64,000 nucleotides of DNA, taken from NCBI GenBank assembly GCA_963797485.1, contig CAWCPF010000001.1, positions 256,784-320,783 of the forward strand, written 5' to 3'. The notes below the pieces were generated by a model. That model searched no databases, was not told the DNA's origin, and was given only the letters and a program-made list of their open reading frames with translations. Positions 38,223 through 48,100 of this stretch are shown here, piece after piece. This DNA is from CAWAND01 sp963797485. Its GTDB lineage: Bacteria > Chloroflexota > Anaerolineae > Anaerolineales > E44-bin32. The number at the start of each line of letters is the position of its first letter. Within the stretch, counting starts at the first letter, position 1. A program made the position numbers and the translations under genes.

Positions 38223-38263
38223 AAAAAAGCACCGCTGCCGAAGCGCCTGCTGGCAGCTCGTGC
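38223..38263 (-). terminator. Terminator-like hairpin in the leader of the ABC operon
   Basis: On the minus strand a GC-rich stem (GCAC + GCTGCC, 38229-38239, with GGCAGC + GTGC, 38252-38263) is followed by six T (38228-38223). It lies between the promoter (38302-38331) and the ATPase start (38178), so it would act as an attenuator rather than an end-of-operon terminator. Confidence 0.65.
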
Positions 38264-38301
38264 TTTCAGACAGCGTCCTCACAGCCACGTGGTCTGTGTT
38301 C

Positions 38302-38331
38302 ACTATACTTAACTGCGCCCACCGACGTCAA
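38302..38331 (-). promoter_or_regulatory. Promoter of the GldAFG-like ABC operon
   Basis: Minus-strand TTGACG (38326-38331), 18-base spacer, TATAGT (38302-38307). Transcript start near 38295 leaves a leader of about 117 bases. The rest of the 38332-38519 gap shows no gene. Confidence 0.6.
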
Positions 38332-38519
38332 GCCCGGCGGCGGAGATTAACCAAATACTCATCCGCCATCCGCGTCGGCCTCCTGGGCGCGCGCCCATGC
38401 TTTCGGTGTCGTTTCGCCTCACCGCCAGCGCCGTCTCCACGAGAGGACCTTCGATTTGACGGCAGCTTATCCTGCCTGGCGAGGGGCCAGGGACGGGAGC
38501 GGCATGCGTTTCACCTTTC

Positions 38520-38548
38520 TTGACTAGGCGGGTGGCAAAAGGTACAAT
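38520..38548 (+). promoter_or_regulatory. Promoter of hppA
   Basis: TTGACT (38520-38525), 17-base spacer, TACAAT (38543-38548). Transcript start near 38555 gives a leader of about 40 bases containing AGAGGA before the ATG. Confidence 0.65.
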
Positions 38549-38595
38549 CCGTCGCCCCTTCGACAATCCAATCAGCCTTTATCAGAGGACACGCT

Positions 38596-40944
38596 ATGTA
38601 TTCGATGGAAGGGCTCACCCCGTTCGAGGCGATCGGTGTCTGGAGTGTGATCGTCATCGCCGTGATGGGACTGGTATACGCGCTGGTGCTGCGGCGTCAG
38701 ATTCTGCGCGAGGACATGGGCACGGCGCGGATGCAGGAGGTGTGGACCTCCATCCGCCAGGGGGCCGATACCTACCTGACCCGCCAGCTTCGGTCCATCC
38801 TCCCCATGATCGCCATCCTAACGGTGGCGCTCTTTTTGTCGGTTTACATCGTGCCCCCGACGCCTGAAGCTTTGGAGCGCTTCCAGGGCATGTCTCAGGC
38901 CAGCGTCCGCCTGATTGTTGGACTGGGCCGGGGAGTGGGCTTCATCATGGGCGCCGGGTTTAGCCTGGCGATCGGGCAGATCGGCATGCGCATGGCGGTC
39001 AACGCCAATGTGCGTGTGGCCTCCGCGTCTCGCCGATCGTTCGGCGACGCCCTGCGCATCGCCTACCGGGCCGGCACGATCACCGGCATGATGACCAACG
39101 CCTTCGGCCTCTTCGGCGGCACGCTGCTCTTCATCTACTTTGGCATCGCCGCGCCCGACGCCCTGCTGGGATTCGGGTTTGGCGGCACGCTGCTGGCGCT
39201 GTTCATGCGCGTCGGCGGCGGCATCTATACCAAGGCTGCCGATGTCGGGGCCGATCTGGTGGGCAAGGTGGAAGCCGGCATCCCCGAGGACGATCCCCGC
39301 AATCCGGCCGTCATCGCCGACCTGGTGGGCGACAACGTCGGCGACTGTGCCGGCATGGCGGCTGACATCTTCGAATCGTACGAGGTCACGATCGTCTCGG
39401 CGCTGATCCTGGCGCTGGCCCTCTGGCATCTGACCGGCAACCTGCAATGGATCATTTTCCCGCTGATCGCCCGCGGCATCGGCGTGTTCGCTTCGATCTT
39501 CGGCACCTACTCGGTGCGCAGCGGCGCCCGCGAGAGCTCCAACGCCATGCGGGTGATTTTCAACGGCTACATCATCTCGGCAGTCATCTCGATCGCGCTG
39601 TTTGGCATAGCCGCCTTCTTCTACCTGGGCGACAGCATTCCCGGCGGCTGGTGGCGTCCGTTTGCGGCCACCTCGGTCGGCATTCTGCTGGCGCTGGCCA
39701 TCGACCGGTTGACCGATTACTTCACCGGTACCAGCCACGCGCCGGTCAAGGAGATCAAGCGCTCAACCAACACCGGGCCGGCCACGATGCTGCTATCCGG
39801 CATTGCCGTCGGATATGAGTTCACGGTATGGTCGGCGATTGTGATAGCTTTCACAATCCTCGCCTCCGTCGGAATCTTCGGCACCATCCCGGGGATCGAC
39901 GCCGCCCACCAGGTGACCTACGTGCTCTATGGCGTGGCGCTGACCGGCATCGGCATGCTGGCTCTCACCGGCAATGTGGTGGCTATGGATTCGTATGGTC
40001 CAATCGCCGACAACGCCGCCGGCATCGGTGAGATGGCCTGGGCCGGCCAGAAAGACGAGGAGACCGGTCACGCCCGCCAGATCATGGCCGATCTCGACGC
40101 TGTGGGCAACACCACCAAGGCCATCACCAAAGGCGTGGCCATCGGCTCGGCGGTCATTGCCGCCGTGGCCCTGTTCGGCTCGTTCCTGGTCGACGTCAGC
40201 CGGGCTCAGGCCGGCCTGGGCATTGCCCTGGCCAATCAAATACAGACCGTCGGCATCCGGCTGGATTTGCCCCAGGTCTTTGTGGGCCTGCTCATCGGCG
40301 GCGCCCTGCCCTGGCTGTTCTCGTCGTTTGCCATCAACGCCGTGAGCCGGGCGGCCATTCTGGTGGTCGAAGAGGTCCGCCGGCAGTTCCGTCTCGGGGT
40401 CCTGGAAGGCAAGGTCGCTCCGGATTACCGGCAGGCGGTGGCCATTTCGACCGGCGCGGCTCAGAAGGAGCTCGTGTCCCTGGCCATGTTGGGTGTGCTG
40501 ACGCCCATCGTCGTCGGCCTGGCACTGCGCATCGAGGCCCTGGGCGGCTTCCTGGCGGGGGCGATCGTCTCCGGCCAGCTCCTGGCCGTGTACATGAACA
40601 ACGCCGGCGGGGCGTGGGACAACGCCAAGAAGCTTATCGAGGACGAGCCGAGCGATCCGGCGCACAACACCGGCAAGGGTTCGGAGCGGCATCGCGCCGG
40701 GGTGGTCGGCGACACCGTTGGCGATCCCATGAAGGACACGGCCGGTCCAGCGCTCAACCCGATGATCAAGGTTGTCAATATCGTGTCGGTGATCATTGCC
40801 CCCATCGTGGTCCAATATCAAAACTTGGGTGTGGGGGGTTGGGCCTTCGTCCTGGTGCTGGTCCTGGCGCTGGCCTGGGCAATACGCCGCAGCAAGCGAC
40901 CCGCCCCCGAGGTCAAGATCGAGGCGCTGGCCTCCGGCGATTAG
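38596..40944 (+). CDS. hppA: Membrane-bound proton-pumping pyrophosphatase, K+-independent type
   Basis: Couples pyrophosphate hydrolysis to H+ export. The 782-residue protein has about 16 helices and the catalytic motifs GGGIYTKAADVGADLVGKVE, DDPRNPAVIADLVGDNVGDC and, near the C-terminus, GDTVGDPMKDTAGPALNP. The sequence DAVGNTTKAITKG has Lys at the position that marks K+-independent enzymes (Ala in K+-dependent ones). ATG 38596 is preceded by AGAGGA. The protein is unbroken. A relic of a second, diverged copy of its 3' end lies at 43207-43578, beyond an intervening gene. Confidence 0.95.
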   Translation: MYSMEGLTPFEAIGVWSVIVIAVMGLVYALVLRRQILREDMGTARMQEVWTSIRQGADTYLTRQLRSILPMIAILTVALFLSVYIVPPTPEALERFQGMSQASVRLIVGLGRGVGFIMGAGFSLAIGQIGMRMAVNANVRVASASRRSFGDALRIAYRAGTITGMMTNAFGLFGGTLLFIYFGIAAPDALLGFGFGGTLLALFMRVGGGIYTKAADVGADLVGKVEAGIPEDDPRNPAVIADLVGDNVGDCAGMAADIFESYEVTIVSALILALALWHLTGNLQWIIFPLIARGIGVFASIFGTYSVRSGARESSNAMRVIFNGYIISAVISIALFGIAAFFYLGDSIPGGWWRPFAATSVGILLALAIDRLTDYFTGTSHAPVKEIKRSTNTGPATMLLSGIAVGYEFTVWSAIVIAFTILASVGIFGTIPGIDAAHQVTYVLYGVALTGIGMLALTGNVVAMDSYGPIADNAAGIGEMAWAGQKDEETGHARQIMADLDAVGNTTKAITKGVAIGSAVIAAVALFGSFLVDVSRAQAGLGIALANQIQTVGIRLDLPQVFVGLLIGGALPWLFSSFAINAVSRAAILVVEEVRRQFRLGVLEGKVAPDYRQAVAISTGAAQKELVSLAMLGVLTPIVVGLALRIEALGGFLAGAIVSGQLLAVYMNNAGGAWDNAKKLIEDEPSDPAHNTGKGSERHRAGVVGDTVGDPMKDTAGPALNPMIKVVNIVSVIIAPIVVQYQNLGVGGWAFVLVLVLALAWAIRRSKRPAPEVKIEALASGD
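39839..39856. other. TTGTGA-N6-TCACAA palindrome inside hppA
   Basis: Perfect dyad with spacer TAGCTT, further extended by A/T (ATTGTGA..TCACAAT). It lies in coding sequence, so it may be coincidental or a dispersed site. Confidence 0.35.
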
Positions 40945-40971
40945 GCGCCAGAGCTCTGCCGACGCTTTCGA

Positions 40972-40999
40972 GAGAGATCCGGCCGCAGCCGGGTCTCTC
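40972..40999 (+). terminator. Stem-loop after hppA
   Basis: A 12-bp stem with one G-T pair (40972-40983 with 40988-40999) and 4-base loop, followed by only CTTTCC. Position 28 bases after the hppA stop suggests a weak terminator. Confidence 0.5.
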
Positions 41000-41024
41000 G
41001 CTTTCCGTCACAGGTTGCGTCCTG

Positions 41025-41030
41025 TACAAT
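41025..41030 (+). promoter_or_regulatory. -10-like TACAAT just before the next gene
   Basis: TACAAT ends 8 bases before ATG 41039; no clear -35. Fits the near-leaderless pattern of several genes here. Confidence 0.4.
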
Positions 41031-41038
41031 CCGACGCC

Positions 41039-43050
41039 ATGTCGACATGGGCGCCCCCGAGGTTGCAGTTGGTTCTCGACCGTTTGGGGGGAGTGGCAGT
41101 CATGGCGATCATCGTCGGGCTGCGCGCGCATTGGCCTGAACGCGGGCTGGACGTGGTCGGCCCGGTCGCCGTGCGCGATGCAGTGCTCTCCACGGCGCTC
41201 GTCCTGGCCGTGGTCTCCGTGGCCGCCGGCATAGGCTCGGCCAGCCTCCGCCGGCTATCGATCTCCGGACTGACTTCGACTCGAGTTTCATCTCTTCGCC
41301 TGTGCGCTCGGGTTGGGTGCACTGGGCCTCGCCAACTTGGTACTGGGCCTGCTAGGTTGGCTACGACCTCTGGCCTTGGCGATCGAACTCATCGCTGCCG
41401 CGGCCGTGTTCGGGCCGTCGGTTTCATTCTGGGGCCGGGTGCTCGGCATCTTCCCCGATCTCGTCACCCGCTGGCGCGCGGCCGCACCCTTGGCCAAGGT
41501 GTTCGTCATCCTGGCGCTCCTGATTGGCTGCCTGGCGGCGGTCAACGCTTTATCGCCGGCCTGGGACTACGACGGGTTGATGTACCACCTGGTCGGCCCG
41601 AAGCAATTCCTCGCCGCTGCGCGGATCTACCCGAACCCCGACAACTGGTATGTGAACGGGCCATTCACGGTAGAGATGCTGTTTACCTTCGGGATGGCCT
41701 GGGGTGACGACGTCTTTCCCAAGCTGCTGCATCTGTCGACCGCAGCCCTGCTTGTGTTGGCAACATATGCGGCGGGGAAGCGCTGGCTTGGCGAGCGTGG
41801 CGGTTGGTTGTCAGCGGCCATCCTACTGGGCGTGGTCACGCTGCCGATCTGGGGCGGCTTTGCCTATATCGACATGGCGTGGAGCGCATTCGAGTTCCTG
41901 GCGTTGTTCGCCACGCTGGTGTGGGTGCAAGAGCGGAGCGGTCGATGGCTGATCCTTGCCGGAATGCTTATCGGCTTAGCGATGGGCAGCAAATACTTGG
42001 GCCTGATGGGCTGGGCTGTGCTCGGCTGCCTAGTGCTCCTGGCCAATTTGCGCATGGGCTGGAGGGATCTGCTCGCCGATGGACTCCGCCTGTGCCTGCC
42101 GGCGGTTATCGTGGCGTCCCCGTGGTATCTCAAGAATTGGGCTTGGTTCGGGAATCCGGTCTATCCACTTTACTTCGGCGGGCCGGGGTGGGACGCCACG
42201 CGTCTTGGACTCTATTCGGAGTATCTCAATAGCTTCGGCGTCGGTCGTCAACCGATCGACTTCCTGCTCCTGGCGTGGAACGTTTATGCTCATCACGCAC
42301 GTTTCGGCGCGGTAATGAACCGGATCGACGTGCCCAGCTTCCTGTTCCCGCTGGCGTTGGCTTATCCATGGGTAAGAAAGTCCAGAGTTGGCACACTGCT
42401 GCTCGTGGCTGTGCTTGTGCGGGCGGCGCTCTGGTCGATCGGTTCCCAGCAACTGAGATTCTTGATGCCGATCTTCCCCGCGTTATCAATTGCCTCTGGG
42501 CATGGAATCCTGGAGGTCAGTGCTCGAATGCGTAAGCCCTGGTCGCTCTTCCTGCCGATGCTTGCGATAGGCTTAACACTGCTAACATTGTTCTACCAAC
42601 TCGTGATCTTATTCCAGTATCGCCCGGATCGAGCCATACTGGGCGGAGAGTCACGCCGAGCATTCGTCGATCGGCTCGTACTTGACGAGCGTGGCGTGGA
42701 GGCGGCAGTTGCGGTTGCGGGTGATAGCCATGTTCTTCTGTTGGGAGATGGTCGAGGTTACTACTGCCTTCCAACATGCATCCCTGACCCGGATCACTTT
42801 CGCTGGGCTCAGGAAATCAGTTCCCAGGTCTCCGATGATGATCTGTCGACCTGGTTCATGGGGAAAGACGCACGTTACCTGGCAATCAGCTTAGAGGACA
42901 TCGACTTCCTCCTCCAGCACGACCCGGCGGGCACGATGGGTGCAGCCATTGATCGCGTGGAAGCATATCGCGAACGCGGGATGCCTCAGCCAGGTGTATA
43001 GGGACGACAACACGGTCGTCTACCGAGTCGGATGCCCCAAGTCTCCCTGA
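41039..43050 (+). CDS. Polytopic GT-C-like membrane protein, I (two frameshifts; paralogue of C)
   Basis: About 670 residues. ATG 41039 starts MSTWAPPRLQLVLDRLGG; the frame changes near 41275 (to FACALGLGALGLANLVLG) and again near 42972, after which CLSQVYRDDNTVVYRVGCP ends at a TGA at 43048-43050. A shorter reading would stop at 43001. Between lie about eleven helices, the loop SPAWDYDGLMYHLVGPKQFL, and the outer motif YYCLPTCIPDPD; both match the 21536-23458 protein. The gene is inserted between hppA and an hppA relic, away from the main glycosyltransferase island. Base use is slightly less GC-rich than its neighbours after 42000. Confidence 0.74.
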
Positions 43051-43206
43051 CTGGCTGGGGGCCCGGTCGGCAGGATCACTCGATCGGCAGCTGGGTTGGG
43101 CAGATCTCTCGGATTCGCGCTCGTCTTCCAGCTCCATACTCTGCACATCGGAGTGGCCCTCTACTCGCAGGCTCATCGGTGAACATCGAAGTTCCTGCGC
43201 CAAACT

Positions 43207-43578
43207 ATGGCGGTTGACCAGATCGAGGCTTTGGGCGGCATGCTTGCGGGCGGCATCGTCTCCGGCCAGCTCCTGGCGGTGTTCATGAACAACGCCGGCG
43301 GCGCCTTGGACACCGCCAAGAAGCTCATCGAAGACGAGCCCGGCGATCCGGCGCACAGCACCGGCAAGGGGTCGGAGCGCCACCGTGCCGGGGTGGTCGG
43401 TGACACAATCGGCGACCCCATGAAAGACACCGCCCCGATCTTCATGTAGTATCGAAATTCGGGCGTGGGCAGCTGGGCACCTGTGTTTGTGCTTGTCCTG
43501 GCTCTGCCCTGGGGCATTCGCTGCAGCCTGCCCCCCGCCCTCGAGGTCGAGATCGAGGCGGTGGCTTGCGCCGACTGA
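43207..43578 (+). pseudogene. hppA: Relic of a second hppA 3' end
   Basis: Reads IEALGGMLAGGIVSGQLLAV then MNNAGGALDTAKKLIEDEPG and GDPAHSTGKGSERHRAGVVG, colinear with residues 644-715 of the intact HppA. Relative to that protein, 19 codons (from GPALNPMIK) are deleted in frame after KDTA, then a TAG stop replaces a Gln codon at 43447, and the last 40 codons continue in frame to a TGA at 43576 (SGVGSWAPVFVLVLALPWGI). Many differences from hppA are synonymous, so this came from an already diverged paralogue rather than a recent copy. No hppA text is seen upstream of 43200. Confidence 0.85.
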
Positions 43579-43735
43579 GGCCAGCCGACTTTCAATTGGA
43601 TGGATACGGGCCCCGGTGGGTATGGCGGGCCTATTCTCATCGAGGGCGGGGCGCCTGTCCAAGTGATTCATATTGCGTTCGGGCGTCATGGGGCCTAGCA
43701 TTGGGACACCAATATGGTTCACGGGCGGGTGAAGG

Positions 43736-43948
43736 TTGCGCATACTCAAGCGTGATTTCCAGGCCGTGGCACCGATTGCCTTTCTGCTGGGCGCCGCCTT
43801 CGGCTGGCAGAACCTCAGTCCGGCGGTCCTGCGGGCAGGGCTGTGGGCGACGGCAGTCGGCGGTCTGCTCTGGCTGAGCCTTCGGGCCTGGCGGACTAAG
43901 AGCTTGGCGCTGGACAACCAGGATCGCCTGGACAGCTGCCCGCCATGA
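43736..43948 (+). CDS. Small membrane protein of unknown function
   Basis: A 70-residue protein from TTG 43736 (an in-frame TGA lies just before it). It has two hydrophobic stretches, FQAVAPIAFLLGAAFGW and AGLWATAVGGLLWLSLRAW, then a charged tail. Its stop overlaps the start of the deacetylase gene (ATGA at 43945), which supports real translation. I do not recognise a family. Confidence 0.5.
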   Translation: MRILKRDFQAVAPIAFLLGAAFGWQNLSPAVLRAGLWATAVGGLLWLSLRAWRTKSLALDNQDRLDSCPP

Positions 43949-44979
43949 GCGCGTCTGCCACGACGGTCGCGTATTGCCGGGTGGAATCCGCCGGCCATGC
44001 CTTCCCGGTCCACCCGGAGTCCCCGGGCCGCTTCGCCCACATCGACGAGGTGGCGCTGACCCCGTTGGCCAACCGGCTGACGGTCATCGAACCCGTGTCG
44101 GTGGATTTGCCGAATATCTTGCGCGTGCATTCAGAACGCCACCTGGACCGCCTCAAGGCGGCCGTCGCCGATGCGCCTGCCTACCTGGATTACGGGGACA
44201 CCTTTGTGACCCAGTCCTCCTTCGAGCTGGCTCGGATGTCGGCCGGCGGCGCGCTGGCCGTCGTGCGCGCCGTCGCCAGAGGCGAAGCCGGTGCCGGATT
44301 CGCGCTGATCCGTCCGCCTGGCCATCATGCCACCGGTGACCGCGCCATGGGGTTCTGTCTGCTGAACAATGTGGCCATCGCCGCCCGTGCTGTCCAGGCC
44401 GACGGGCTCGGGCGCGTGGCCATCGTGGACTTCGATGTGCATCACGGCAACGGCACCCAGGCGATCTTCGCCGCCGATCCCAGCGTGCTGTATGTGTCAA
44501 CCCATCAATGGGGGATCTACCCGGGCTCAGGCGCGTTGGAGGAGACGGAGGAGGCAGCTGGCGCCGGCACGCTGGTCAACCTGCCGTTTCCGGCTCTGGC
44601 CGGGGATAGGGCCATGCGGCAGGCCATGCAGCGTGTGATCCTGCCGGCCCTCAACCGGTTCAAGCCGGACCTGATGCTGGTCTCGGCGGGTTTCGACGCG
44701 CATTGGCGCGACCCCCTCGCCAATCTGCAGGTGACGGCGGCGGGATTTCATGAGTTGGTGGCCGGCCTCGCCCATGCGGCCGACGAGCTATGCCGCCGGC
44801 GCCTCGTCCTCTGTCTGGAGGGTGGCTACGACCCTCTGGCCCTGGCCCATTCGGTGCACAACGCCTTGCTGGCCCTGCTGGGGGAGTTGGCCCAGGCCGA
44901 CCCGTGGGGCGATCCGCCGTTCGAGGAGCCGTCCGTTGACAGCCTGATCGATTCGGCCGTTTCGATCCATGGGTTGTAG
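43945..44979 (+). CDS. Histone deacetylase family protein (acetylpolyamine/acetoin-type amidohydrolase)
   Basis: Zinc hydrolase of 344 residues; bacterial members remove acetyl groups from polyamines or other small amides or from proteins. Motifs: HPESPGRFAHID at the start, RPPGHHATGDRAMGFCLLNN (His-His charge relay), IVDFDVHHGNGTQAIF (Asp and His zinc ligands), SAGFDAHWRDPL (second Asp ligand) and LCLEGGYDPLAL at the end. All catalytic residues are present. Translationally coupled to a small membrane protein upstream. Substrate unknown. Confidence 0.92.
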   Translation: MSASATTVAYCRVESAGHAFPVHPESPGRFAHIDEVALTPLANRLTVIEPVSVDLPNILRVHSERHLDRLKAAVADAPAYLDYGDTFVTQSSFELARMSAGGALAVVRAVARGEAGAGFALIRPPGHHATGDRAMGFCLLNNVAIAARAVQADGLGRVAIVDFDVHHGNGTQAIFAADPSVLYVSTHQWGIYPGSGALEETEEAAGAGTLVNLPFPALAGDRAMRQAMQRVILPALNRFKPDLMLVSAGFDAHWRDPLANLQVTAAGFHELVAGLAHAADELCRRRLVLCLEGGYDPLALAHSVHNALLALLGELAQADPWGDPPFEEPSVDSLIDSAVSIHGL

Positions 44980-45152
44980 CCATGCGGGGGGCGGCGTGGG
45001 CCATGCCGGGAGCGGCGAGACCAGCTCCGTCCGCCCCGGGCGCCCGTGTCCGGGGTTCTTTGACTATACGCAGCCTCGGGCAACCTGCACGGCGTCTGTG
45101 CCGCCTTGCACAATCGTGTATCATGCGGCATACTCTTTGCAAGGTGTAGCTC

Positions 45153-48100
45153 ATGGCCCAGATTAGTTTGCGCGCCTATCTTCGGGAAATCGACAATCTT
45201 GTCGAGCGCGAATTGCTCGACGAGGCGATTGCGCACTGCCGCCACATCCTCCAGATTTACCCCAAGAATATCGAAATCTATCGTTTGCTCGGCAAGTCCT
45301 ACCTTGAAGCCAAGCGCTATGGCGACGCCGCTGACATCTTTCAGCGCGTGCTCTCGGCTGTCCCAGACGACTTTGTATCCCACATAGGCATGTCAATCGT
45401 CCGTGAAGACGAAGGCAATCTGGACTCCGCCATCTGGCACATGGAACGCGCCTTCGAGACCAACCCGGCCAATCCGGCCATCCAACAAGAACTTCGTCGG
45501 CTGATCGGCCGGCGGGATGGACTTCGAACCTCACAAGGTCCGCCTCACCCGGGGCGCGCTGGCGCGCATGTATGCGCAAGGTGAGCTCTATCCGCAAGCG
45601 ATAGCCGAACTCCAGTCTGCCCTGCAGGAGGACCCGGACCGCCCCGACCTGCAGGTCCTGCTGGCCGACATGTACTGGCAAACAGGCCAGAAGATGGAAG
45701 CCGCCGACGTCAGCCGGCAAATTATCGAGAAGCTCCCATACTGCCAGCGAGCCGCCCGCATCATGGCGGCTGTCCACCAGGAACAAGGTAAATCTGACGA
45801 AGGCACAGCCTATCACCGGCGGCTGGCTCAACTGGATCCGTACGCCGCGTATGTTGAGTACCCGATGGTCGACACGCTGAAGGTTGAAGCCGACACAATT
45901 CGCATCGACCGGCTCGACTGGCGTCCGGGCCAGCCTTTACCCGTGTCTGAGGGCGGCCAACCCGACTGGGCGGCGTCCCTTGGCGTCGAAATCGAATCCG
46001 GCGCCGCATCGGGCGGCCCGACCGGACCGTTGCCCTCCTGGCTGGACGATATCGAGGAGTCTGCCGAGTCCCTTGAAGTCGAGGACGATGAGGCGGCATC
46101 CATCCCGACCGAATTGCCCCAGGCGTGGCGATGGCCGAGGCGGCCGACGTAGACGGCTTTACCGCCGATGAGAGCATTCCGGGCTGGATGCGCGAAGCCG
46201 GCTGGCAGGAGTTGTCAGGCGTGGCCACGGAAGCCCCCGTCTCATTCTCGGAAGGCGAGCTGGCCTCGCTCGAGCGCGGCGAGCTGCCCCCCGAGTCCGA
46301 GCTGGATGACTCGGAAGCCGCAGATCTGGCACCGGCCGAGATTCCGTCCTGGCTTCAGGGTAAGGTGCCCGCCGATCAGGCACCCAGGGTCATTCAGCCT
46401 GCAATGCCATCTGACAAAGAAGACGTCTCCGATTGGCTGGACGGCGTATCAACCTCGGGCGAGCAGGCCGGCACCGCTAAGCCCGGGGCGGCGGAGGCTG
46501 ATCTCACCCCCAGTTGGCTTGGCGAGCTGGCCGACGAGGCCGAGGACTTGTCCGAGCCGGCGGAGACGCCCGATTTCGGGCTGGAACTCGGTACCCAGCC
46601 TGAAACATCCCGAGGAGCGGCCGCCGACCCAGGGGCGATCCCGGGCTGGCTTGACGAAGAGCCGGGGGCGACCTCGACCATCATGAGTTGGCTTGGGGAT
46701 CGAGGACAACAATCAGGCGGGGCCGAATCCGAACAGGGCGGGACACCGGCCGGAGACGTGCCCGACTGGATGCAGGACGCCCTGCAAGGCGAGGCGTCGG
46801 GTCCTGATGCGGGGCCGGAAGCGGAGGTATCCCCCTCCGAGGATGTGCCAACCTGGCTGTCAGGCGTTGCTCAGGCTGCTGCCGACTCGGGGTTCGGCGA
46901 ACCCGAGTTTGTCGGGCAATATCCAGACCAGGCGGAGGAATCACCGGCCGACGAAAATGTTGAAGCCGGCGGAGGCGAGGTGCCCGACTGGCTGATGTCA
47001 ATTGCCGGGGGTTCGTCCGCCGAAGAGTCCAGCCAGGTGATGGATCAGGACGCCGCCGCGGGGTTCGATTTCGAAGCCGGTCACGACGCTGAAGAACCCG
47101 TGACGGGCGAGGAGACGGTCCGGGCGCCATCGTGGCTGTCCGCTCCCGAATCGGCTGTCTCGGATGCAGGGGCCGGTTTCCCAGAAGAGGAAGAAGCGGC
47201 ACAGTGGCTTGAGAGCCTCAGCGGCGCCGCTGACGAACTTAAAGCCTCAGGTGTCGAAGAAGCAGCCGAAACCCAGGGTTCGGCGACCGCTTGGCTTGAG
47301 AACCTGGCGGATGAGTTTGAGGACATCGCGCCGGCTTCGCCCCTCGGCGATGAGGAACCCGACTGGATGCGAGGGCTCGGAGACGAGGAAACCGGAGACG
47401 AAGCCCTTGGAACCCTGGCCAGCTCCTGGCTGGAGGGACTGGCCGACACCCTCGCCGAGACCCCGGCTGAGCCGGAGCCGGCCGTACCGGGGGAGGCCGA
47501 CGAGGGCGTCCCGAACTGGCTCCTCGATTACGAAGCCGGGTCCGAGACTTCAACCGACACTGAAGCGGCAGGTCCTGAGCCCTCGGCTGAAGAGACCCTG
47601 ATCGGCCCATCGGCGGTTTACGGACTTGGGGACGCGCCCGAGGTCCCTGCCGAAGACGACACGGGCCGCTTGAAGATGCTTGAGGAGCTGGGTCTGGGTG
47701 AAGAGCCGGCCGAGGTTTCGCCGGCCGAGACTTCCCAGCCGCCGGCGGACTATGAATTGGGCCAGCTCGAAGGCATGGACGACGACCAGATCTTCGGCTG
47801 GCTCGAAGGCCTGGCCGCCAGAGACCAGGGTGGAGCTCCGGACGAGCCCGGAGAATTGCCGGGAGAAATGCCGGCCGCGGCGCGGCCCCCCGAACCGGAA
47901 GAACCACGCGTGAGCCAGCCAGCCCAGCAGACTGAAGACCTGGGCTGGCTGGAACAACTGGCCGAGCAGCGCGGAATTGACAGCGACGTTTCCGCGGGGG
48001 TTGAACCCGTGCCCAGCCAGACCACGCCTGAACCGGCACCTCAGTCATCAGAGCCGACCATCATGCGCCCACGGGCGTCCGAGGTTGTTTCCAGCGCCCC

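Noticed and set aside
43019..43200. More hppA sequence upstream of the relic
   Set aside because: I could not align this stretch with hppA; its first 32 bases belong to the corrected end of the glycosyltransferase gene.
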